Shown: in pieces, positions 18,246-25,440 of the stretch
Position numbering within the stretch: the stretch's first letter is position 1
Layout of the letters: every line of letters begins with the position of its first letter
Source of the DNA: Acidimicrobiales bacterium
GTDB taxonomy: Bacteria; Actinomycetota; Acidimicrobiia; Acidimicrobiales; Aldehydirespiratoraceae
Length of the DNA: 64,000 bases
Direction: 5' to 3'
Assembly (NCBI GenBank): GCA_029246685.1
Contig: JAQWMR010000015.1
Coordinates: 1-64,000 of the forward strand
Made by a program: the position numbers and the translations under genes
Notes under the pieces: generated by a model
Databases searched by the model: none
Told to the model about the DNA's origin: nothing
Seen by the model: the letters and a program-made list of their open reading frames with translations, nothing else

Positions 18246-18258
18246 TGACGGTCCGTCA
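18246..18258. promoter_or_regulatory. Palindromic operator, second copy of TGACGGTCCGTCA
   Basis: TGACGGTCCGTCA has 6-bp arms around a central base and is identical to the core of the 25-bp palindrome at 8263-8287. It lies 18 nt before the ATG of the acyl-CoA dehydrogenase. Recurrence of a 13-mer in the same promoter-proximal position argues for one TetR-type regulator acting on both units. Confidence 0.65.
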
Positions 18259-18275
18259 AATTTGGGGAAGACGCC

Positions 18276-19499
18276 ATGGATTTTGAATTCACGCCGGAAC
18301 AACAGACGTTCTCGGTCGACGTGAAGGAGTTCCTCGACGCCAACGACGACCCCGATGTCTTCGACGTCACTCGGGAGAACATGGCGCAGATCGTGGACAC
18401 CCCGAAGCGACGGGCGTTCATGAAGAGCCTCGGCCACAAGGGCTGGCTCGGCATCACCTGGCCCGAGGAGTACGGCGGTTCCGACGGCGAGGGCGTCTAC
18501 GAGTACATCCTCAACGAGCAGCTTGCCGGCCGTGGTGGCCCGCAGATCGGCAAGGGCGTGGGCATCATCGGCAAGACGCTGATCGCTCATGCCTCCGACA
18601 AACTCAAGGCGGAGTTTCTCCCCCAGATCCTCGAGAACGACGTCGAGTTCGCCGTCGGCTACTCGGAGCCCGAGGCCGGCTCCGATGCCGCCGCGATGCG
18701 GCTCAAGGCAGAGCGCATCACGAGCGATGCCGGCGAGGACGGCTGGCTGCTCAACGGGCAGAAGACCTGGACCACCTCTGCCCACTTCGCCGAGTGGTAC
18801 TGGGTCGGCGCCCGGACTGATCCGGACAACAAGCACATGGGCATCACGCTCATGCTCGTCCCCCTCGACCAAGAGGGCATCACGATCACCGGTATCTGGA
18901 CGATGGGCGACGAGCGCACCAATGAGGTGTGGTTCGACGACGTCTTCGTCTCGGACGACTACGTCGTCGGCCAGGTGAACTACGGCTTCCGCTACATCAG
19001 CCAGGCTCTCGATCTCGAGCGCTTCACGATGTTCACGATGTCGCCGATCCTGCAGCGCCTCGATGTGCTCACCGACTACGTGAACACCGCAACGCGCGAC
19101 GGCGAACCGCTGAAGGACGATCCGCGGATCCGAGCTCGCCTCGCCAAGCTCCACACCGATGCTGAAGTCGCGCGGGTCATGGGCCTGAAGTTCGTCGCCG
19201 AAGCGGTGAAGGTCGAACACGCCGTACGGGCCGGCAAGGAAGGCTTCCAGCCTCCGACCGTCGAGGCCTCCGAATACAAGCTGTTCGCGACGGAGCTCTC
19301 CAAGCGACTCGCCGACGCGGCCATGGACATCGGCGGCCCCGGCTCGCAGCTTCGGGTCCACACGGAGGACGCCCCGATGAAGGGACGCTCCGAGTCGACC
19401 TACCGCTACACCGTGATCGACACGATCGGCGGCGGCGCCTCCGAGATACAGAAGAACATCATATCGCGCCGGGCGATGGCCCTTCCGAAGAACTTCTGA
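18276..19499 (+). CDS. Acyl-CoA dehydrogenase
   Basis: A 407-residue FAD-dependent acyl-CoA dehydrogenase. It has MDFEFTPEQQTF, WPEEYGGSDGEGVYEY, the FAD-binding VGYSEPEAGSDAAAMRLKA segment in short form (YSEPEAGSDAA), LNGQKTWTTSA and the C-terminal TIGGGASEIQKNIISRR. It would introduce the alpha-beta double bond in an acyl-CoA. First gene after the operator at 18246. It is followed by CaiB, two MaoC-like genes and another dehydrogenase with little spacing, so an operon to 22834 is likely. Acyl chain specificity cannot be read. Confidence 0.9.
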   Translation: MDFEFTPEQQTFSVDVKEFLDANDDPDVFDVTRENMAQIVDTPKRRAFMKSLGHKGWLGITWPEEYGGSDGEGVYEYILNEQLAGRGGPQIGKGVGIIGKTLIAHASDKLKAEFLPQILENDVEFAVGYSEPEAGSDAAAMRLKAERITSDAGEDGWLLNGQKTWTTSAHFAEWYWVGARTDPDNKHMGITLMLVPLDQEGITITGIWTMGDERTNEVWFDDVFVSDDYVVGQVNYGFRYISQALDLERFTMFTMSPILQRLDVLTDYVNTATRDGEPLKDDPRIRARLAKLHTDAEVARVMGLKFVAEAVKVEHAVRAGKEGFQPPTVEASEYKLFATELSKRLADAAMDIGGPGSQLRVHTEDAPMKGRSESTYRYTVIDTIGGGASEIQKNIISRRAMALPKNF

Positions 19500-19529
19500 G
19501 CCGGCCCTCGTGACACTGCTGGTCTCGCC

Positions 19530-20693
19530 ATGACGCCCGCCCTCGACGGCATCCGCGTCCTCGACTTCGCATCGGTCGGCCCCGGTGCGCGTGCGTCGCG
19601 CATGCTGTCGGACTACGGCGCAGAGGTCATCAAGCTCGGGCCGACCCCGAAGCACGGCGGCGTTCAGATCACACCGCCGTACTACGCCTACTCCGGTCAC
19701 CGGCTCATGAAGCGGGCGTTGCTCGACCTCAAAGCCGACCACGGGCGCGAGGCATTTCTTGCTCTCGCCAAGGACGCCGACGTCGTGTTGGAGAGCTTCC
19801 GTCCGGGCGTCGTTGACCGACTGGGCATCGGCTACGAGGCCGTACGAGCCGTGAACCCGCGGATCGTCTACTGCTCGACGAGCGGATTCGGCCAGAGCGG
19901 ACCGCGGTCCAGCTGGGCCGGTCACGACGTGAACTACCTCGCGGTCTCGGGCTACCTCGATTGCACGGGCCGCCGCGAGGACGGGTCCCCTCCCCTGCCC
20001 GGAGCGACGGTGGCCGACATCGCTGCCGGCGGCATGCACGCCGTGATGGCGATCATGGCCGGTCTCCTCCGCCGCGAGCGCACCGGTGAGGGCGAGTTCC
20101 TCGACGTGTCGATCGCCGACGGCGCCTTCGGGCTCATGTCGCTCTACGTCGACGAGTACCTGGCCACGGGCACCGAACCGGGGCCGGGCCACTACATCCT
20201 CACCGGCAAATACGCCTGCTACGACGTCTACACCTGCTCCGACGGCGGCCACCTCTCGGTGGGCGCGATCGAGCCGGCTTTCTGGCGCAACCTCTGCCGC
20301 GAGCTCGACCTCGAACAGTTCGCCGATTCGCAGATGGACGACGACCGCCAGGACGAGATCCGCGTGGCGATCGCCGCGGTGCTCGCCACCCGCACCCGCG
20401 ACGAGTGGGCGGACCAACTCGGCCCCGCGGACTGTTGCGTCGCCCCCGTGAACACGGTGGCGGAAGCCATCGACGACCAGCAGTACGTCGCTCGCGGCAT
20501 GGTCGTCGACGCGGCCCACGAGACCGAGGGCGTGTTCCGCCAGACCGGCTCGGTGTGGGCCGGCACCTCACAGCCCGACGGGCCGTATCCGGTGCGCGAG
20601 GGCTCGGTCACCGACACGGTCGAACTGCTCACCGCGGCGGGCTTCGACGCCGGCGCCATCGATCAACTGCTCGAGAACGGAGTGATTGCGTGA
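19530..20693 (+). CDS. CaiB/BaiF family CoA-transferase
   Basis: A 387-residue class III CoA-transferase (LDGIRVLDFASVGPGARASR, LLDLKADHGREAF, ADVVLESFRPGVVDRLGIGY). The catalytic-region motif ATVADIAAGGMHAVMAIMAG resembles alpha-methylacyl-CoA racemases, so it could racemise a 2-methyl-branched acyl-CoA rather than transfer CoA. That would suit sterol or isoprenoid side-chain breakdown. Its TGA overlaps the GTG start of the next gene (20690), showing tight coupling in the operon. Confidence 0.87.
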   Translation: MTPALDGIRVLDFASVGPGARASRMLSDYGAEVIKLGPTPKHGGVQITPPYYAYSGHRLMKRALLDLKADHGREAFLALAKDADVVLESFRPGVVDRLGIGYEAVRAVNPRIVYCSTSGFGQSGPRSSWAGHDVNYLAVSGYLDCTGRREDGSPPLPGATVADIAAGGMHAVMAIMAGLLRRERTGEGEFLDVSIADGAFGLMSLYVDEYLATGTEPGPGHYILTGKYACYDVYTCSDGGHLSVGAIEPAFWRNLCRELDLEQFADSQMDDDRQDEIRVAIAAVLATRTRDEWADQLGPADCCVAPVNTVAEAIDDQQYVARGMVVDAAHETEGVFRQTGSVWAGTSQPDGPYPVREGSVTDTVELLTAAGFDAGAIDQLLENGVIA

Positions 20694-21214
20694 ACGACGT
20701 ACCCGAAGAGATCACGGCGCTCATCGGCGAGAAGCAGTATTCGAAGACGGCCACCTTCCCGGTGGAGCTCAGCTACTCGTACAACACCTTGTCGGCCACC
20801 GAGAACGGCAATCCGCTCTACTGGGATCAGGCGGTCGCCGACGAACTCACCGACGGGATGACGGTCCCGCCGTCCACTCTGTCGCTGTGGATGCGACCCC
20901 ACCGCTGGGAGCCCGGCGCCACCGAGGAGCAGGTCGCGCTGCAGGTGCATTTCGACCTGAAGGACCAACTGCAGCTCCCGGAGGCGATCATGAGCGACAA
21001 CACGCTCATCCTCCACGAGCCGGTCCGGCCCGGCGACGTGATTTCACATCATCAGGTGCTGCGGGCGGTCAGCGAACCCAAGACGACGAAGCTCGGCTCC
21101 GGCCGGTTCTGGGAGATCGACATCGTCTACGAGAACCAGGACGGCGACCTCGTCGGCATCGAGTCCTACACGGGATTCGGCTATGCGCGGCCGGACGAAA
21201 CGGAGGCATCATGA
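20690..21214 (+). CDS. MaoC-like N-terminal hotdog dehydratase subunit
   Basis: A 174-residue protein resembling the N-terminal MaoC-like (FAS1 dehydratase-type) hotdog domain, with an N-terminal VPEEITALIGEKQYSK helix and the loop VPPSTLSLWMRP. It carries a C-terminal strand pair with LGSGRFWEIDIVYENQDG. Two-gene MaoC hydratases of this kind (as in steroid catabolism) form heteromers with the next gene product. GTG 20690 is chosen because it overlaps the preceding TGA and starts the conserved region. Its TGA overlaps the ATG of the next gene. Confidence 0.75.
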   Translation: MNDVPEEITALIGEKQYSKTATFPVELSYSYNTLSATENGNPLYWDQAVADELTDGMTVPPSTLSLWMRPHRWEPGATEEQVALQVHFDLKDQLQLPEAIMSDNTLILHEPVRPGDVISHHQVLRAVSEPKTTKLGSGRFWEIDIVYENQDGDLVGIESYTGFGYARPDETEAS

Positions 21215-21696
21215 CGCTCACCATCGATCAGGTGACCGAAGGAAGTGCTCTGCCCGGCCTCGGCTACAACGTCACCGCGACGACGGTCGTGCTCGGCGCG
21301 CTCGCTTCGCGGGACTGGCGGCCGATGCACCACGACTACAAGTTCGCCACGGTGCGCAACGGCACGCAGGACATCTTCCTCAACACGCCGAACCTGGCCG
21401 CCTGGTTCGAGCGCTACATCACCGACTGGACCGGCCCTCGCGGCCGCATCGGTCGGATGACCTTCCGCATGCGCGACTCCGTGTACCCGGACGACCACAT
21501 GGTCTTCGCCGGCGCGATCACCGCGGTGTCGACCGACGACGCCGGATGTGCGTGGGCCGACCTCGACATCACGGTCGTGGTTTCAGATGACGAAGCGGGC
21601 GACCGCCTCTGCTGCACCTGCACCGCGAAGGTCGCCGTGCCGACCGACGAGAACGACAACCCCTGGGCCCGTAAGGGCGACAACTGGACCCCCTGA
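21211..21696 (+). CDS. MaoC-like hydratase subunit
   Basis: A 161-residue hotdog protein with the hydratase segment ALASRDWRPMHHDYKFAT (Asp/His pair as in MaoC enoyl-CoA hydratases) and NTPNLAAWFERYITDW. Coupled by ATGA to the preceding subunit, it probably forms a heteromeric enoyl-CoA hydratase acting after the dehydrogenase of the same operon. The catalytic residues appear to lie in this subunit. The acyl substrate is unknown. Confidence 0.8.
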   Translation: MTLTIDQVTEGSALPGLGYNVTATTVVLGALASRDWRPMHHDYKFATVRNGTQDIFLNTPNLAAWFERYITDWTGPRGRIGRMTFRMRDSVYPDDHMVFAGAITAVSTDDAGCAWADLDITVVVSDDEAGDRLCCTCTAKVAVPTDENDNPWARKGDNWTP

Positions 21697-21706
21697 AGGA
21701 CCTCCG

Positions 21707-22834
21707 ATGCTGAACCTCGATTTCACCGAAGAACAAGACATGCTCCGCGACATGGTCTGCGGCGTGTGCGAGCAGCTCTCGCCGCTGGAGAAGGTGCGCG
21801 AGATGGAAGACGATGCCGACGGCATCGCCCGTGAGCTGTGGCAGCAATTCGGCGAGCTGGGCGTCAATGGCCTGATGATCGCCGAGGAGTACGGCGGCTC
21901 CGGGATGACGATGATCGAGGGCGTCGTGATCTACGAAGAACTCGGCCGCTCCCTCGCTCCTGTCCCGCACTTCGTCAGCTGCGTCCTCGCTGCTGGAGCC
22001 CTCACGACGGCCGGATCCGACGAGCAGAAGTCGGCCCTGCTGCCGGCGATCGCCTCGGGCGAGACGATCATCACGCCGGCGTGGCTCGAGCCCGGCAACG
22101 GCTACTCGCCGAAGGGCGTGCAGCTGACCGCGGCAGTCGACGGCGACGATGTGGTCCTCAACGGGTCGAAGATGCACGTCTACTTCGCACAAGCAGCGGA
22201 CCAGCTGCTGGTGTTGGCCCGAACCGGCGATGCGCCGACGGACGTGGACCTGTTCCTCGTCCCCACCGACACGGCCGGCATCACCCTCGAGCAGCGGATG
22301 TCGATCTCGTCCGACACCCAGTACCGCGTCGAGTTCGCCGACGCTTGCGTACCGGTCGCGAACCGCATCGGCGACGCCGGGACCGGCTGGGCCACATGGG
22401 ACGCCGTGATGCACGAGGCCGTCATCCTCGCCTCCGCGCAGGCCATGGGCGGCGCCGACTTCGCCCTCGGTATCACCGCCGAGTACTCGAAGGATCGCAA
22501 GCAGTTCGACAAGGCGCTCGCCGAATTCCAGGCAATCTCGCACGACCTCGCCGACGCCCGGACGGAGCTCGACGGCGGCAAGCTCCTCGTGTACGAAGCC
22601 GCGTGGGCACATTCCAAGGGACACGACCTCGCCCGCCTCGCGCCGATGGCGAAGCTCTTCACGAGCAAGGTCTACCGAGACATCACCGCGATGGCCCAGC
22701 AGATCTTCGGCGGCGTCGGCTTCACGCTCGACTACGACATTCAGCTCTACTTCCGGCGCGCCAAGCAGCTGCAGCTCAGCTGGTGGGACACCGCAACCTG
22801 CGAAGAACGCGTTGCGGACCAGGTGCTCGCCTGA
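21707..22834 (+). CDS. Acyl-CoA dehydrogenase (small-subunit type)
   Basis: A 375-residue acyl-CoA dehydrogenase-like protein with MLNLDFTEEQDMLRDM, IAEEYGGSGMTMIEG and IFGGVGFTLDYDIQLYFRRA. Compared with the 18276 gene, the FAD-binding segments are less canonical (AWLEPGNGYSP in place of SEPxAGSD). This is typical of the second subunit of heterotetrameric dehydrogenases in steroid-type catabolism, and a complex with the 18276 product is possible. ATG 21707 follows a GAAGGA ribosome-binding site 10 nt after the preceding stop. Last gene of the operon. Confidence 0.87.
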   Translation: MLNLDFTEEQDMLRDMVCGVCEQLSPLEKVREMEDDADGIARELWQQFGELGVNGLMIAEEYGGSGMTMIEGVVIYEELGRSLAPVPHFVSCVLAAGALTTAGSDEQKSALLPAIASGETIITPAWLEPGNGYSPKGVQLTAAVDGDDVVLNGSKMHVYFAQAADQLLVLARTGDAPTDVDLFLVPTDTAGITLEQRMSISSDTQYRVEFADACVPVANRIGDAGTGWATWDAVMHEAVILASAQAMGGADFALGITAEYSKDRKQFDKALAEFQAISHDLADARTELDGGKLLVYEAAWAHSKGHDLARLAPMAKLFTSKVYRDITAMAQQIFGGVGFTLDYDIQLYFRRAKQLQLSWWDTATCEERVADQVLA

Positions 22835-22993
22835 GCGCAATGGCGCGAACGTCCCTTGTTGGACCACGACGCGGCGTGAGATCATTGACCGCGCAGCGCG
22901 GTGCAACGACCGCGCCTCTCGACAATCCCGGAGGCCACCGACCTGTTCTGACGCCCCGGAACGCCGTGCGGTTCCCGCCACTCCTGGTTTTCT

Positions 22994-24112
22994 CTAGGAG
23001 GCGGCGATCGAACGCCCGAGAGCTTCGAGGTGTTCTTCGCCGTTCCCGAGCGTGAGCTCCATCTGGCGTGCCATCAGGAAGAAGCGGTGCAGTGGGTAGT
23101 CACGGTCGACGCCAACGCCGCCATGAACGTGCACCGCCGCATGAACGACTCGAAATCCGGCGTCGGCGGCCCACCACTTCGCGATGTTCACCGAGTCCTC
23201 GGCGGGCAGGCCCTGATCGATGCGCCAGGCAGCCTGCCATGCGGTGAGTGTGATCGCCTCCGTGTCGATGTAGCTGTCGCCGGCTCGATTGCTCACGGTC
23301 TGGAACGTCGCGATCGGGCGATCGAACTGTTGGCGTTCCTTCGTGTACACGGCGGCGAGTTCGATCGACGATCGAGCCGCTCCCGCCATCATCATGCACA
23401 TCGCCGCCTGCGTGCGGAGCTCGATCCACTGGACGATGTCGGCGCCGTCGGTCGGGCCGTCGCCGAGCAGCGCGTCAGCACCGACGATCACGCCGTTGAG
23501 TGTGATGCGGGCGACCGGTCGTTGCGTGGTGACGTCAACGCGGTCGAGCGCCACGCCATCCGCGTCCGCCGGCACGAGGAAGACGGCACAGGAGCCGTCA
23601 CTCATGCGAGCGGGGATCAGGAGGAGACCGGCGTCGAGGCCCGCCTCCACCATCGGCTTCACACCATCGAGGCGATAGCCGTCGCCATCCGCCACGGCGA
23701 CGGTCTCGGGTTCGCTGGGAACGGTGCCTTCCTCGTAGAGGCCCGCGCCGATGATGAGCGAACCATCGGCGATGCGGGGAAGGAACTCCTCCTTCTGCGC
23801 GTCGGTGCCGAACTCCACGATCGGCATCGCGCCCATCACGGCGGTCGACAACAGCGGCACCGGCGAGGCGGTTGCGCCCACCTGCTGAAGGGCCATGGCC
23901 GTTGCCATGTAGCCGAGCCCGATGCCACCGTGCTCCTCGGGAATCGCGGCGCCGAGCACACCGGCCTCGGCAAGGGCCGCCCACGCGTCGGCATCCACGC
24001 GATCGTCCGTGTCGGTGAGCTGCTTCAGACGCTCATGAGTGGACTTGTCACCGAGGATCTGCTCGGTGAGGTCGTGGATCGCCTGCTCTTCGTCGTTGAG
24101 GTTGAAGTCCAT
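22994..24112 (-). CDS. Acyl-CoA dehydrogenase (small-subunit type)
   Basis: A 372-residue acyl-CoA dehydrogenase-like protein with MDFNLNDEEQAIHDL, IPEEHGGIGLGYMATAM and VHVHGGVGVDRDYPLHRFF. Like the 21707 product it has a weakened FAD-binding segment (GAGLYEEGTVPSEP). It starts 8 nt after the stop of the acyl-CoA dehydrogenase at 24121-25323, which fits the two forming a heteromeric alpha2-beta2 enzyme. It ends a minus-strand unit with the sulfatase upstream. The 160 bases between its stop and the convergent gene ending at 22834 hold nothing recognisable. Confidence 0.87.
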   Translation of the reverse strand: MDFNLNDEEQAIHDLTEQILGDKSTHERLKQLTDTDDRVDADAWAALAEAGVLGAAIPEEHGGIGLGYMATAMALQQVGATASPVPLLSTAVMGAMPIVEFGTDAQKEEFLPRIADGSLIIGAGLYEEGTVPSEPETVAVADGDGYRLDGVKPMVEAGLDAGLLLIPARMSDGSCAVFLVPADADGVALDRVDVTTQRPVARITLNGVIVGADALLGDGPTDGADIVQWIELRTQAAMCMMMAGAARSSIELAAVYTKERQQFDRPIATFQTVSNRAGDSYIDTEAITLTAWQAAWRIDQGLPAEDSVNIAKWWAADAGFRVVHAAVHVHGGVGVDRDYPLHRFFLMARQMELTLGNGEEHLEALGRSIAAS

Positions 24113-24120
24113 GTCGCCTC

Positions 24121-25323
24121 CTACCGATCGGCTTTCGGATAGCCGAGACCGAATTGCGAGACGAGGTCCCGCTGCATCTCGTTGGTGCCGCCGCCGAAGG
24201 TGAGGATCACCGTGGAGCGGTACTGCATCTCCAGGCGGGTGAGGTGGCCGATCTGGCCCTTGCTGATCACCGCCTGCGGTCCGTAGACCTCCATCAGCCG
24301 GCGATAGGCCCGGGTGTAGAACTCGGTTCCGTAGACCTTCACCCCCGATGAGTCGGCGATGAACCCCGTCATCGTGTCCATGTCGGGTTCCTGGTTGTCG
24401 ATCTTGGTCGCCACCGTCCAGGCCACCTTCCAGTTGGCGAGCCGGAGGTATTCGAGCCCCGCGGTCACCTCCGCGAGGTTGCGCTGCACCCAGGCCTTGT
24501 CGATAAGGCGGGAGCCGTCGGCCAGCTTCGTGTTCTTGGCGTGGTCGACGGTCTCCTCGAGGGCCTTGGACACCATGCCGGACGAGCAGATGGTGACCCG
24601 CTCCCGGTTGAGTTGCGAGGTGATGAGCCCCCAGCCGCCGTTCTCCTCGCCGATCATCGTGGAAGCCGGTACCCGCACATGGTCGAAGAACGTGTGGTTG
24701 ATGTTGTGGCTGCTCAGCAGGTCCAGCGGCTCGATAGACAAGCCCGGGGTGTCCATAGGGATGCAAAAGAGCGAGATGCCCTTGTGCTTCTTCACCTCGG
24801 TGTTCGTGCGGGCCGCGAGCCAGATGTAATCGGCGTCCTTGGCGAGCGACGTCCAGGTCTTCTGGCCGTTGATGATGTATTCGTCGCCGTCTTTCACGGC
24901 CTTGGTGGTGAGCGCCGCCAGGTCCGTGCCGGCGTCGGGTTCGGAGTAGCCGATGCAGAACGTGATCTCGCCCTTCGAGATCTTCGGCAGGAAGAACCTC
25001 TTCTGTTCCTCCGTGCCGTACTGCATGAGCGTGGGGCCGACGGTGTTGATCGTGAGCATCGGGATCGGAGCGCCGATGGAGACCGATTCGTCGAACATCA
25101 CGAACTGCTCGACCGCGCTGTAACCGCGTCCGCCATACTCCTCCGGCCAGCCGACAGTGAGCCAACCATCGCGGCCCATCTGTCCGACGATCTCTCGATG
25201 GACGGGGCCGCACCCGTCTTCCTGAGAGATCGCGTCGCGGACGTCGTCCGTCAGAAGATCGGTGTAATAGGCCCGCAGTTCGGCCCGCAGGTCCTCTTGG
25301 TTCTCGTCGTACCCGATGTACAT
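24121..25323 (-). CDS. Acyl-CoA dehydrogenase (large-subunit type)
   Basis: A 400-residue acyl-CoA dehydrogenase with full FAD contacts: GWPEEYGGRGYSAVEQF, CIGYSEPDAGTDLAALTT, INGQKTWTSLAKD and the C-terminal LTFGGGTNEMQRDLVSQ. ATG 25323 begins MYIGYDENQEDLR; an extension to 25416 lacks family resemblance. It pairs with the downstream small-subunit-type dehydrogenase. The sulfatase lies 117 nt upstream on the same strand, hinting that the acyl substrate may derive from a sulfated compound. Confidence 0.9.
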   Translation of the reverse strand: MYIGYDENQEDLRAELRAYYTDLLTDDVRDAISQEDGCGPVHREIVGQMGRDGWLTVGWPEEYGGRGYSAVEQFVMFDESVSIGAPIPMLTINTVGPTLMQYGTEEQKRFFLPKISKGEITFCIGYSEPDAGTDLAALTTKAVKDGDEYIINGQKTWTSLAKDADYIWLAARTNTEVKKHKGISLFCIPMDTPGLSIEPLDLLSSHNINHTFFDHVRVPASTMIGEENGGWGLITSQLNRERVTICSSGMVSKALEETVDHAKNTKLADGSRLIDKAWVQRNLAEVTAGLEYLRLANWKVAWTVATKIDNQEPDMDTMTGFIADSSGVKVYGTEFYTRAYRRLMEVYGPQAVISKGQIGHLTRLEMQYRSTVILTFGGGTNEMQRDLVSQFGLGYPKADR

Positions 25324-25440
25324 GTGCACCGTTCTATCGCAGACGCCTTCCCAGTCAGGAATCCGCCACGATCGCCGGGTCCGCGCAATCGACCACGAGC
25401 GCTGCCACTTGGGCACCGTCAGCCGGAGGCGGGATGGTGG

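Noticed and set aside
17685..20519. Very long open frame (944 codons) on the minus strand
   Set aside because: It is antisense to the acyl-CoA dehydrogenase and CoA-transferase genes; the frame stays open because of G/C third positions, and its product has no recognisable motif.
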